Assembly (NCBI GenBank): GCA_016283195.1 | Contig: JAEEML010000097.1 | Span: 1 to 44,925 of the forward strand | Direction of reading: 5' to 3' | Length of the DNA stretch: 44,925 nt | From: Deltaproteobacteria bacterium | GTDB taxonomy: Bacteria > JAEEML01 | Part shown: one piece after another, positions 24,820 to 33,121 of the stretch | How positions within the stretch are numbered: position 1 is the first letter of the stretch | Layout of the letters: each line of letters opens with the position of its first letter | The notes under the pieces: model-generated | What the model saw: only the letters and a program-made list of their open reading frames with translations | What the model was told of the DNA's origin: nothing | Database searches by the model: none | Program-made: the position numbers and the translations under genes

Positions 24820-26215
24820 TTTGGTCTCTTTTCAGCATTTCTGCAAAGCGGTCTATTTTGCGCATTTCCTCAGGGATATTGATGCGCTGCGGGCAGTGCG
24901 GCGAACATTTGTTGCAAGCTATGCAATGGTCGGCCTGGCGCAGTTTAGGCACCTTGCGGTTGTAGCCGATTAAAAACTCCCGCCGCGCCTTTTTGTAAGC
25001 TGGGTCGCCTTTATCAGTAATATACCTTTCCTCATTTACGCATTTATTAAAATGGACAAATATAGCCGGAATATCAAGGCCATAGGGGCAAGGCATACAA
25101 TATTGACAGGTATTGCAGGGAATGGTGTCATAAGCGAGCATTATTTGAGCTACATCTTCCAAAAGGGTGAGCTCGGCCGGCGAGAGCGGCTTATGTGGCG
25201 AATAAGTGCCGAGATTCTCCCTTAAATGCTCTCTAAAAGTCATGCCGCTAAGTACAGTTAATATGCCGGGAAAATGGCCGGCATAGCGCATGGCCCAGGC
25301 AGCAGGGCTCATTTCCTGGTTAGCTGCTTTAAGCTTATTTAAAGCGCGGCGATTATCGAGCCTAGCTAGGCGCCCGCCCAGTAGCGGCTCCATAATAATG
25401 GCCGGGATATGGCGTTTTTCCAGCTCGCCATATAAATACTCGGCATTGGTGTTGCGGGTATTCACCTCTTTGGCGTGCTTCCAGTCCACATAATTTAACT
25501 GTATTTGCACAAAATCCCAATCAATATCCATACTTAAGGCATGGTCAAATACAGCAATATCGCCGTGGTAAGAAAAGCCCAAATTGCGAATGCGCCCGGC
25601 CTCACGCTCTTTAAATAAAAAGTCCAATATGCCGTTATCTATATAGCGGCTGTTAAAGACTTTCATGCCGTCTTCGCCCATGCCAATGCCGTGGAGCAGC
25701 ATATAATCGATTACGTCAACTCCAAGCTTTTTAAATGAATTTTCGTAAATTTTTATTGATTCCTCGCGGCTCCAGGTGCTCTCGGCAAAGTTGGAAAGCT
25801 TGGTGGCTACAAAATATTTGTCGCGCGGGTGTTTTTTTAGGGCAATACCCAGTGCCTCTTCCGAACGGCCCTTGCAATAAGCCGGCGAAGTATCAAAATA
25901 ATTAACGCCGTATTTTATGGCTTCATCTACCAGGGAATTGACCATTTCCTGATCTATTTCGCCGTCGGTCTCGCGGGCACTTTTGCTGTCTTTCGTCGGC
26001 AGGCGCATCATACCAAAGCCCAGAAGCGATATTTTATCGCCGTTTTTGGCGGTGCGGTAACTCATCTCACCGCTGGGCAAATCCATGGTGCCGCCGCGAG
26101 CGCTGGTTTTGGCCTCTTTTGAGCAGCCGCCTATCAGGGCTGTGCCGCCGGCAGCCAGAGCTGCTGCGCCGGCCATTTTTATAAAATCACGCCGATTATA
26201 ATTTTGTTCGCTCAT
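24812..26215 (-). CDS. Tat-exported aldo/keto reductase with C-terminal ferredoxin domain
   Basis: A 467-residue lipoprotein carrying a twin-arginine signal (NRRDFIKMAGAA) and a cysteine at residue 31 (IGGC). The aldo/keto reductase barrel has the usual tetrad: D108 and Y113 (YFDTSPAY), K139 (ATKLS), H175 (LLHG), plus GFGMMRLP near the start. The tail carries Cys clusters CNTCQYCMPCP and CIACNKCSPHCP for [4Fe-4S] centres. AKR-ferredoxin fusions are common in anaerobes, usually cytoplasmic; the Tat signal implies action on the outer face of the membrane with electrons from ferredoxin-like partners, not NADPH. The gene follows the polyferredoxin gene by 7 bases and overlaps the EFR1-like gene by 8. 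Confidence 0.85.
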   Translation of the reverse strand: MSEQNYNRRDFIKMAGAAALAAGGTALIGGCSKEAKTSARGGTMDLPSGEMSYRTAKNGDKISLLGFGMMRLPTKDSKSARETDGEIDQEMVNSLVDEAIKYGVNYFDTSPAYCKGRSEEALGIALKKHPRDKYFVATKLSNFAESTWSREESIKIYENSFKKLGVDVIDYMLLHGIGMGEDGMKVFNSRYIDNGILDFLFKEREAGRIRNLGFSYHGDIAVFDHALSMDIDWDFVQIQLNYVDWKHAKEVNTRNTNAEYLYGELEKRHIPAIIMEPLLGGRLARLDNRRALNKLKAANQEMSPAAWAMRYAGHFPGILTVLSGMTFREHLRENLGTYSPHKPLSPAELTLLEDVAQIMLAYDTIPCNTCQYCMPCPYGLDIPAIFVHFNKCVNEERYITDKGDPAYKKARREFLIGYNRKVPKLRQADHCIACNKCSPHCPQRINIPEEMRKIDRFAEMLKRDQNG

Positions 26216-26222
26216 AATAAAC

Positions 26223-27713
26223 CTATATTTCCCGCTGCACTTCGTGGCCCACTACATGAATGGCGCTGAAAGGGCGCACCGGGCAGACATATTCGCAAGC
26301 CCCGCAGCCGATGCAGCGCTCGCTGTCAACAGCGGGCACTTTTACTTTTTGGCCGCTTGGGCCATCTATTTCTATCATTTCTATGGCTCCGTTTGGGCAG
26401 TGGCGGGCGCAGTTGCCGCAGCTTGTGCCCTCGGCTACTGGCAGGCAGAGGGCTTTTTCCCAAACGGCATGGCCAATTTGGATACTGGATTTTTCCGCCC
26501 GGCTAATTTGGGTAATGGCGCCTGCCGGGCAAACTTCGCCGCATTTAGTACATTCCGGGCGGCAATAGCCTTTATCAAAGCTCATTTCCGGCTGCATCAG
26601 CTGCTTTAAGGCGGATGAAGGGCGCAAAACGCCGTTGGGACAAGCGGCCACACAGAGCTGACAAGCGGTGCAGCGGCGGGAAAAATTGGCAAAACTTTTG
26701 GAACCAGCCGGTTTTAGGGAAAATTCGCCGCGATCCGGCGTCTTACGGGGCTTTAAAGGCGCAAGGCCGCCATCGGTGGTCTTATTATCGGCCCGCGCCC
26801 AAGTAGTGAATAAAAGAGCCGGGATAGCCAAAAGAAAGCTGCGTCTTTCCGGGGCGGCGGCCGCACCTTTTGCCCCTCTTGCCAAGCGGTATTTAATAGC
26901 TCCTTTGGGGCAATCGGCCAGGCAATTGAGGCAGGCTACGCAGCGGCTGGTATCAATAGTGTGGCGCTCTATATCAATAGCGGCCGCTTTGCAGCGCTTT
27001 TCGCATAAACGGCAGCTGACGCATTTTTCTTTATCTATAGCCGGTCTAAAGAGGGAAAAGCGGGAAATAAGGCTAAGAAAAGTGCCGACCGGGCAGACGG
27101 TATTGCAAAAGGTGCGGCCGCCGCGCCAAGCCAAAATGGCAATAATGATAAAAGTAAATAGCGCAATAATGAAAGTAGGGAGGCTTTTAAGCCAAATATC
27201 GGCCGGGTAAAAAGCATAAGAATCGGCACGCTCGGCTATATAAGCCAGGAGATTATTGGCCGAAAGATAAATAGGTGAGAGGAGATTCTGGGCTATGCGC
27301 CCATAAGCGCTATAAGGCGCTATGAGGGTCGCTACGGAATTAAGACCCAAAATGATAAGAAGGACAAAAATTGTAAATATTACATAACGTAGGAGCCCAA
27401 AATTTTGGGCTCTAACACCTGATTTATTGCCCTTAAACCGTGCCCCAAAATGCGCAATAATATCCTGCATAATGCCGAGCGGGCAGATTAAAGAGCAATA
27501 AAAGCGCCCAAATAGAAGTGTAATAAGCAGCACCGCCAGAATAACACCGATATTTAGAGCGAGAACTGCCGGTAAAAACTGAATTTTAGCTAAAAAGCCC
27601 AAGTAGCGGTGCAGTGTGCCGGTAAAATCCAAAAATAGGAGCGTTATCGCTATAAAGGTGGCAGCTGCCACAAGGCGGCGAATTTTAGGTAATAAGGCCA
27701 TTTTATTTTTCAT
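26223..27713 (-). CDS. NapH-like membrane polyferredoxin
   Basis: An integral membrane iron-sulfur protein of about 496 residues. The N-terminal half has 4-5 membrane helices and two CxxxCP motifs (CSLICP, CNTVCP), as in the NapH/NosR/RdxA group. Then come multiple [4Fe-4S] motifs: CVSCRLCEKRC, CVACLNCLADCP, CTACQLCVAACP, CTKCGEVCP, CGNCARHCP, CIGCGACEYVCP. The protein appears to fuse a NapH-like membrane part to a NapG-like ferredoxin part. It probably passes electrons from the quinone pool or cytoplasm to the Tat-exported reductases encoded next. An upstream GTG (27728) is also in frame and overlaps the previous gene; ATG 27713, one base after that gene's stop, is preferred but not certain. 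Confidence 0.8.
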   Translation of the reverse strand: MKNKMALLPKIRRLVAAATFIAITLLFLDFTGTLHRYLGFLAKIQFLPAVLALNIGVILAVLLITLLFGRFYCSLICPLGIMQDIIAHFGARFKGNKSGVRAQNFGLLRYVIFTIFVLLIILGLNSVATLIAPYSAYGRIAQNLLSPIYLSANNLLAYIAERADSYAFYPADIWLKSLPTFIIALFTFIIIAILAWRGGRTFCNTVCPVGTFLSLISRFSLFRPAIDKEKCVSCRLCEKRCKAAAIDIERHTIDTSRCVACLNCLADCPKGAIKYRLARGAKGAAAAPERRSFLLAIPALLFTTWARADNKTTDGGLAPLKPRKTPDRGEFSLKPAGSKSFANFSRRCTACQLCVAACPNGVLRPSSALKQLMQPEMSFDKGYCRPECTKCGEVCPAGAITQISRAEKSSIQIGHAVWEKALCLPVAEGTSCGNCARHCPNGAIEMIEIDGPSGQKVKVPAVDSERCIGCGACEYVCPVRPFSAIHVVGHEVQREI

Positions 27714-27714
27714 A

Positions 27715-28080
27715 TTAAATTGTCTCACTAGCCTTAATAGCCAGATTGCGTTTCTCTTCTTGCTCTTTTCGTCTTTTTAAGAGCATCTTTTTCACTACTT
27801 GTTTGGGATCGTGAATGAGGAGGTCGATTATCCAAACTGTCAGGCTGAGAGCTAAAACGGAAAGGCCCAAAAAGGCATCATTCAGCATAGCGGCCGGCGT
27901 AGGGTTAAAATAGGCGGCTTCTTCGGCCGTAAATTCAAAAACGGCATCGGTAAGCCACATAAGCGAAGAGCCCCAAAACATAAAGCAAAGAGTTTTTAGC
28001 CGATAAAGATCTTCCGGGGCGTTTTTGTACCACAAAAAGGTAAAAATAACGGCCGCAAAAACTGATATTAAAAGAGTCAT
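27715..28080 (-). CDS. Small membrane protein of redox operon (121 aa)
   Basis: Three hydrophobic segments (about 2-18, 27-45, 66-86) and a strongly basic C-terminal tail (KKMLLKRRK region) that should lie in the cytoplasm. The frame stays open far upstream, but ATG 28080 overlaps the previous stop as ATGA, typical of translational coupling. Not recognised as a named family. Tight coupling to the NapH-like polyferredoxin gene suggests a membrane subunit of the same complex. Confidence 0.65.
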   Translation of the reverse strand: MTLLISVFAAVIFTFLWYKNAPEDLYRLKTLCFMFWGSSLMWLTDAVFEFTAEEAAYFNPTPAAMLNDAFLGLSVLALSLTVWIIDLLIHDPKQVVKKMLLKRRKEQEEKRNLAIKASETI

Positions 28081-28451
28081 GCTGCCTCCAGCGCCAGAAA
28101 AGCTTTCTTTTCCAGCTGATGCGTAACCAGCAGCATGAGCCCCCAAACGGCCAGGCAGAGCAAAAGCATGGCTACGCCGGTGGTAGCCATTTCCTGAACC
28201 ATCTCGGCGCTGCTTTCCGGGCTTTTCATGGCGGTTAAAAAGGGAAACCAAGGCACGATCTCGCCATGCCACAGGTGCTCAAAGGCCAAAAGGAATGAAC
28301 CGCCGCCCAAAAGGCGGGTAAGCCAGCTGAGTTTTACGGAAAAGGGCAGATGATCTTCCTTAATGCGCACCTTTTTTTCTTTTTTCTTAACCAAATTGGT
28401 AGAAACTTTGGCAATAACAGCTCCGGTAGCCGGGACGATAAAACAGGCCAT
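28077..28451 (-). CDS. Small membrane protein of redox operon (124 aa)
   Basis: First gene of the minus-strand redox operon, with a good RBS (GGAGAAGG just before ATG 28451). Hydrophobic segments lie near residues 45-62 and 89-110, with a cluster of lysines after the N-terminal hydrophobic stretch (VKKKEKKVRIK). From memory, similar short proteins starting MACFIVPA accompany ferredoxin and reductase genes in gut and sediment anaerobes, but I cannot name the family. It ends in an ATGA overlap with the next gene. Probably a membrane subunit or assembly factor of the redox complex. Confidence 0.65.
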   Translation of the reverse strand: MACFIVPATGAVIAKVSTNLVKKKEKKVRIKEDHLPFSVKLSWLTRLLGGGSFLLAFEHLWHGEIVPWFPFLTAMKSPESSAEMVQEMATTGVAMLLLCLAVWGLMLLVTHQLEKKAFLALEAA

Positions 28452-28696
28452 TAACCTTCTCCTTTAAAAATTCATGAATTAAAATGCACGCCGATAAAGC
28501 ACTAAGCAGCGCATATATTCGGATAGTAAAGAATTTTTTTAATAAGTACACTAAAAACTTTTAGCAAATTGTGCGGCTTGGTTACTTTTGCCTATGCTTG
28601 CCGTTATAACAAGCTAACTGGTTGTCTTTTACGCTAAGCCATTGTAAAAGAATGGCGCTCCGGGGTTTTAAACCCGGCTGGTGGAGAAGAAAAAAC

Positions 28697-30028
28697 ATGA
28701 ATATTACCGTTTGCGGAACAGGTTATGTAGGGCTGGTGGCGGCCGCCGGTTTTGCCGAAACCGGCAATACCGTTTACGCCATTGATATAGACGAAAACAA
28801 GCTGGCCAAATTGCGCCGTGGGGAAATTCCCTTTTATGAACCTGGGCTTGACCGCCTGGTTACTCATAATCAGCAGGAAGAACGCCTCTTTTTTGGCAGT
28901 GACCTGGCAGCAGCGGTGGCCAAAAGCGAAGTGGTATTCATCGCTGTGGGCACCCCGCCAAAAGCCGACGGTTCGGCCGACTTATCTTATGTGGAAAAAG
29001 CGGTGATTGATATCAGTAAAGCGGCTAAAGGGCCGCTGCTGGTGGTGATGAAGAGCACCGTGCCAGTTGGTACCAATACCAAAATGCAGGAACTTGCCAA
29101 AAAATATGCTATGGTGCCGGTGGAGCTTCTCTCTAACCCCGAGTTTTTAAAAGAAGGGGCGGCGGTGGATGACTTTTTTAAGCCCGACCGCGTTATTTTG
29201 GGCGTTAGGAGCAAAAGAGCCGCCGAGGTAATGGCGAGCCTTTATGCCCCCTTTACCCGCCGCAGCGACCGCTTGCTCATTATGAATCCCGAGAGCGCCG
29301 AGATGACCAAGTATGCGGCTAACTGTATGCTGGCTACCCGTATTTCTCTCATGAACGAACTGGCCAATCTTTGTGAAGAAGTGGGTGCCGATGTGCGCTC
29401 GGTGCGTCTTGGCACCGGGGCCGACAGGCGCATTGGCAATGCCTTTTTGTTTCCCGGCATCGGTTATGGCGGCAGCTGTTTTCCCAAAGATGTCTCCGCT
29501 CTTATTCAGCAGGGTGCCGCTTGCCATTTGCCAATGGATATTTTAAGTGCCGTACACCAGGTTAATGCTCGCCAGAAAGAGCGCCTCTTTAAAAAAATAA
29601 CGGCCCATTTCGGCTCTAATCTTAAAGGGCGCACTTTGGCTATTTGGGGTTTAAGTTTTAAGCCGGAAACCGATGATATTCGCGAAGCTCCCAGCATGGT
29701 GACAATAGATAATCTCCTAAAAGCCGGTGCAGTTTGTCAGGTGCATGATCCGGCAGCTATGGAAAATATCCGCGCCGTTTATGGTGACAAGCTGATTTAT
29801 GCCGATAAAGCCTTAAAAGCTCTTGAAGGCGCCGATGCGCTGATTATCCACACCGAGTGGAATGAATATCGCAATCCCGATTTTGCTGTTATGGCTAAGA
29901 GTTTGAAAGAAAAGATAATTTTTGACGGGCGCAATCTTTATAGCCGCAAGCAATTGCAAAAATACGGCCTTACTTATGAGCCTATCGGCCGCCCGCAAAA
30001 TGCCGATATGGATTTTTTAGGGGCTTAA
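28697..30028 (+). CDS. ugd: UDP-glucose 6-dehydrogenase
   Basis: Oxidises UDP-glucose to UDP-glucuronate with 2 NAD+, feeding capsule, exopolysaccharide or LPS sugar synthesis. The 443-residue protein has the N-terminal NAD-binding motif GTGYVGLV, a VAVGTPP-type nucleotide segment, the NPEFL.EG motif, and the catalytic cysteine C261 in GYGGSCFPKD. The C-terminal NAD/UDP domain includes FKPETDD. The frame stays open upstream to 28622, but ATG 28697 with GGAGAAG about 7 bases before it matches the family start. The gene stands alone; a terminator-like hairpin follows its stop. Confidence 0.93.
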   Translation: MNITVCGTGYVGLVAAAGFAETGNTVYAIDIDENKLAKLRRGEIPFYEPGLDRLVTHNQQEERLFFGSDLAAAVAKSEVVFIAVGTPPKADGSADLSYVEKAVIDISKAAKGPLLVVMKSTVPVGTNTKMQELAKKYAMVPVELLSNPEFLKEGAAVDDFFKPDRVILGVRSKRAAEVMASLYAPFTRRSDRLLIMNPESAEMTKYAANCMLATRISLMNELANLCEEVGADVRSVRLGTGADRRIGNAFLFPGIGYGGSCFPKDVSALIQQGAACHLPMDILSAVHQVNARQKERLFKKITAHFGSNLKGRTLAIWGLSFKPETDDIREAPSMVTIDNLLKAGAVCQVHDPAAMENIRAVYGDKLIYADKALKALEGADALIIHTEWNEYRNPDFAVMAKSLKEKIIFDGRNLYSRKQLQKYGLTYEPIGRPQNADMDFLGA

Positions 30029-30048
30029 AAATCTAAAAGATTGTTTTT
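30026..30048 (+). terminator. Terminator-like hairpin after ugd
   Basis: AATCT (30030-30034) and AGATT (30038-30042) pair around AAA, flanked by an A-run before and GTTTTT after, giving a short hairpin with a U-tract at the ugd stop codon. A possible weak promoter for the secretion genes follows (TTGTTT 30041-30046, TATTGT 30064-30069, 17-base spacing). Confidence 0.4.
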
Positions 30049-30116
30049 CGCTTTATTTATATATATTGTTACCCCCGCTTGGAAGTGTCTCGCTTTTTAG
30101 AGAGAGGGAGTCCGCA

Positions 30117-31115
30117 GTGAAGCGTAATTTGAAAAAATATCTATCGTTATTGGCCGCCGCTATGTTGTCTTCTACTTTCGCAGCTTGCGAAGTAGAAGAG
30201 GTTATTCATGGCCTTGAAGAGCGCGAAGCCAATGAAATACTTGAACTTCTTGACGCCACCGAGCCGCCGATTGAAGCCAAGAAAATGAAAGAGGACGGCC
30301 GTATAGTCACTTACAAAATTGTGGTGCCTGCCCGCTTTAAGATAGATGCTTATAAGGTGCTCAATAAGCATGAACTCCCCAGAAAGCAGCACAAAGGTTA
30401 TAACGAAATATTTGCTCAAGCCGGCCTTATTCCCACCAAAGCCGAAGAGCAAGCCAAGAGCCTCGCCGCTATTCAGGGCGAAGTGGCCCGTTCATTGCAA
30501 CTCATTCCCAATGTGCTGGAAGCCGAAGTAAATTTGGTTATTCCCGAAGAAAATCCTCTGGCTAACCCCGGTGATGAAAAATCGAAGCCCTCGGCTTCCG
30601 TTACCTTGAAGTATTTGCCGGTAAACGGCAAGCCACCGGCCGAAAAAGAAGAAGTACAGCGCTTGGTTGCCGCTGCCGTCAAAGACTTGGTTCCGGAGCG
30701 CGTAGAAGTTTTTATGGCCGTATCCACCAAAGTGCAACAGGCAGTGGAAGGCGCTGAGGGCGGAGCTCCAGGTGTACCGGCCGCCTGCCCGATAACAGCG
30801 GCGCCGATAAGCATTTGTAACGGTGACAAAGAACCGGTGCGTCTCATGGGCCGCGTTATGTGCCCGGAGGCCGCCAGCCTTTTCAAAATGCTCATAGCCG
30901 TTTTCGTGGTTTTGCTCCTTTTGATGGGCGGTGGTCTCGTAGTTTTGGTCTTAAGAGCCAATGCCGTGAAGAGCAAATTAAATCGTTTGCAATCCGAGCT
31001 GGCTTCCCGCCGTCGTCGCGGTACAGCGACTGCCGGCGGTATGGGTAACGGCAGTATGCCGGCTCCGGCCGCCTCCGGCCTCAATGCCGAAAATGTTGAG
31101 GGCACAAGTCACTAA
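30117..31115 (+). CDS. sctJ: Type III secretion inner membrane ring lipoprotein SctJ (YscJ/HrcJ/PrgK family)
   Basis: A 332-residue lipoprotein forming the periplasmic inner ring of the type III secretion basal body. It starts at GTG 30117 with GGGAG (30106-30110) 6 bases upstream; the longer upstream frame lacks a signal peptide start. The signal ends at FAAC (C24). YscJ/FliF features follow: GLEEREANEILELL, then the two ring-building regions with LIPNVLEAEVNLVIPE and SASVTLKY, and 'AAVKDLVPERVEVF'. A C-terminal membrane helix (about 264-290) and a basic cytoplasmic tail complete the architecture. It heads a three-gene unit with a FliG-like gene and sctL. Confidence 0.85.
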   Translation: MKRNLKKYLSLLAAAMLSSTFAACEVEEVIHGLEEREANEILELLDATEPPIEAKKMKEDGRIVTYKIVVPARFKIDAYKVLNKHELPRKQHKGYNEIFAQAGLIPTKAEEQAKSLAAIQGEVARSLQLIPNVLEAEVNLVIPEENPLANPGDEKSKPSASVTLKYLPVNGKPPAEKEEVQRLVAAAVKDLVPERVEVFMAVSTKVQQAVEGAEGGAPGVPAACPITAAPISICNGDKEPVRLMGRVMCPEAASLFKMLIAVFVVLLLLMGGGLVVLVLRANAVKSKLNRLQSELASRRRRGTATAGGMGNGSMPAPAASGLNAENVEGTSH

Positions 31116-31154
31116 AAAACACTTACCGGCGCTTTTGAGCCAGAGTAACCATAG

Positions 31155-32204
31155 ATGCACCAGAGCTTTTACCCGCTGACTTCCAAACAATATATGCTGC
31201 TTATTACCACCATGACTATGGGCGGCAGCGAGTCGGCCGCGCTCTTTCAGTACTTGCCGGAGGAAGAGCAAAAGCTTTTAACCGAAAAGGCCGAACTTTT
31301 GACCAAAATTCCCTCGGCCAAGCGGGTGCCCTTTATGGTTATGGAGATGAAAGAGGAGCTAAAAACACTGGGCCAGCATGGCATGGAATATGTCGATCCT
31401 TCGTGGATTGTCTATTCTTTAAAAGGCGAATTGCCACGTGTTTTGGCTAATCTCCTCTTTGAACTGCCGCCGCCTCTCGTGCGCAAATTGGTGGAGCGTA
31501 TTCCCGGAAAAGTGCGCGAGCACTTGCCGGCCAAGGACGAAATCGAAACGGTTTCTCCGGAGCTTAGGAGTGCGGTGCGCTATCTTTTTGAGAACAAATT
31601 TCACGAGATGCCGCGCACCATGCGCCGCCAGTTTGTCTTTGCCAATATTATTCTGCTCGATCGCAAAGATTTAGCTACTCTGATTCGTATTTTGGGGCTC
31701 GAAGAGCTGGCCCAGGCTTTTATCTCTGTGGGCAAGCAGGCTTTGGCCGAGCTCTGCCGTTCACTCCCGCGAGAGAAGGCCGAAGAGCTCATTGAAGTAG
31801 TGCGCCGCGTGGATAAAGTTGACCTTATGGACTTAAAAACGGCCCAGCGCTTTTTGGCCCGTGTTTTGCAAAATTTCAAAGATGAAGAGGACTTATTCCG
31901 CCGGGCCGGCATTTTCCGCCTTTCTAAAGCCGCTCTTTTGGAAGACCGGCCTTTCCATTTGGCTATGTCGCAGCGCCTGCCCATCGAACAGGGCAAAATA
32001 TATCTTGATTATGTGGATAAAGCGGCTGAAATAGCCGAATGGCAAGAGGCAGTTTTAAAGCGCCTGCAAAACAATATTTTTGATAAAATAAAAGCTCTTT
32101 CGGCTCAAGCGCTTATTTCGCCGCGTTATGCCAATTTGGATTTTGCTTATCACCAAATTACCGCCGACGGGGCGGAAGGCGGTGCGCCGGCCGCTGAGGC
32201 TTAA
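31155..32204 (+). CDS. FliG-like protein in the SctK position of the T3SS cluster
   Basis: A 349-residue soluble protein. FliG-like regions appear in order. The N-terminal part (11-50) has an MGGSESAALFQYLPEEE segment like FliG's 'slGee.aa..l..L...e'. The middle part (84-125) aligns KGELPRVLANLLFELP with FliG's EHPQ motif region; EHPQ itself becomes ELPR. The C-terminal part (160-240) aligns QFVFANIILLDRKDLATLIR and ALAELCRSLPREKAEEL with the FliG torque domain. A C-terminal helical extension (250-349) is extra. In flagella FliG joins the MS ring to the C ring. Its place between sctJ and sctL, where sctK normally sits, suggests a sorting-platform adaptor. It could also be described simply as a divergent FliG. 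No flagellar genes are in the window. Confidence 0.75.
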   Translation: MHQSFYPLTSKQYMLLITTMTMGGSESAALFQYLPEEEQKLLTEKAELLTKIPSAKRVPFMVMEMKEELKTLGQHGMEYVDPSWIVYSLKGELPRVLANLLFELPPPLVRKLVERIPGKVREHLPAKDEIETVSPELRSAVRYLFENKFHEMPRTMRRQFVFANIILLDRKDLATLIRILGLEELAQAFISVGKQALAELCRSLPREKAEELIEVVRRVDKVDLMDLKTAQRFLARVLQNFKDEEDLFRRAGIFRLSKAALLEDRPFHLAMSQRLPIEQGKIYLDYVDKAAEIAEWQEAVLKRLQNNIFDKIKALSAQALISPRYANLDFAYHQITADGAEGGAPAAEA

Positions 32205-32227
32205 CAACCTAACTTTGGAGGCCTTTT

Positions 32228-32986
32228 ATGTCTAAAATAATCAAATACACCGATTCCGAAGCTTTGCCGGTAACAAGTGTTCCTTTTACCTCCTCCACCC
32301 AGGTAACCAAGCGCCCGGTTATCGACCGCGATGTTTTTAATGCCAAAACCGAAGCGGCCCGTATTTTGGAACAGGCCCACGAGCAGGCAGCGCGCATTAT
32401 CGACGATGCCAATGCCCAAGCCGAGAGCACCATTGCTAGGGCCAATGAAGAAGCGGCTATGATTATGCCGAATGCCCAGGCCGAAGCCGAAGCGCTTATT
32501 GCGCGGGCCAATGAGGAGTCGGCAGAACTTAAAGCCACAGCTGAGGAGCGCGGTTTTGCCGAGGGCAAGGAGGCCGGTTCGGCCCAGCTCATAGAGCTGA
32601 TAGCCAAACAAACCAAAGAATTTAGCGACTTTTGCGGGACACTTGAGCAGGAGATTTTAAGGCTCACCCTCGCTATAGTGCGCAAAGTTATTTCCGAAGA
32701 GTTGGAAGAAGGCTCGGATATTGTGGTAAAAATCACTCAAAGAGCTTTAAAAACCGTGCGTCAGCGGCGCGAAATCACCATTCGTACCAATCCGCAGGAT
32801 ATGCTCACTTTGAAGGAGCATAAGCGCGATTTGTTAGATGTTTTGAGCCGCACCAAGGATATTGTTTTTGAAGAAGACCCAGCTATTTCTGCCGGCGGCG
32901 TTTTGATTGAAACGGAGGCCGGGCGCATTGATGCCCGCCTTGATACGCAGCTGGCGGTATTTGAAAAAATTTTTGCTGCCCATTAG
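32228..32986 (+). CDS. sctL: Type III secretion stator protein SctL (YscL/HrpE/FliH family)
   Basis: A 252-residue cytoplasmic stator that links the secretion ATPase to the sorting platform and regulates it. The order is a 30-residue N-terminus, a long helical segment (about 35-115) of Ala/Glu/Gln-rich repeats like other FliH/V-type ATPase E-subunit relatives, then the conserved globular C-terminus: LRLTLAIVRKVISEEL, and SAGGVLIETEAGRIDARLDTQ near 221-241, the diagnostic FliH/YscL signature. A TTGGAGG RBS lies about 8 bases before the ATG. The gene is 23 bases after the FliG-like gene. An sctN ATPase gene would usually follow; here a TPR/PEGA protein does. Confidence 0.88.
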   Translation: MSKIIKYTDSEALPVTSVPFTSSTQVTKRPVIDRDVFNAKTEAARILEQAHEQAARIIDDANAQAESTIARANEEAAMIMPNAQAEAEALIARANEESAELKATAEERGFAEGKEAGSAQLIELIAKQTKEFSDFCGTLEQEILRLTLAIVRKVISEELEEGSDIVVKITQRALKTVRQRREITIRTNPQDMLTLKEHKRDLLDVLSRTKDIVFEEDPAISAGGVLIETEAGRIDARLDTQLAVFEKIFAAH

Positions 32987-33065
32987 TCCCTTTGACCGCG
33001 GGGCATGCTTGGCCTCGGGAATACCGGCCCGGCGGCGAATTAAATTTGACTAAGGAGCCCGATAA

Positions 33066-33110
33066 GTGCTAAAACAAAAGAGCCTTTGTTGGGCCTTGCG
33101 TTTGCTGTAG
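33066..33110 (+). CDS. 14-residue leader mini-ORF (GTG start)
   Basis: A GTG codon with an ideal RBS (AAGGAG, 33052-33057, 8-base spacing) opens a 14-codon ORF reading MLKQKSLCWALRLL. Its TAG stop (33108-33110) overlaps the AGGAG that serves the next gene. This is the arrangement of a translational-coupling leader. It is too short to judge by composition. Confidence 0.35.
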   Translation: MLKQKSLCWALRLL

Positions 33111-33121
33111 GAGAGCTGCAG

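Noticed and set aside
28660-28677. CCGGGG...CCCGG near-palindrome before ugd considered as terminator or riboswitch
   Set aside because: The stem is imperfect with almost no loop and lies just before the RBS of ugd; no riboswitch core could be recognised.
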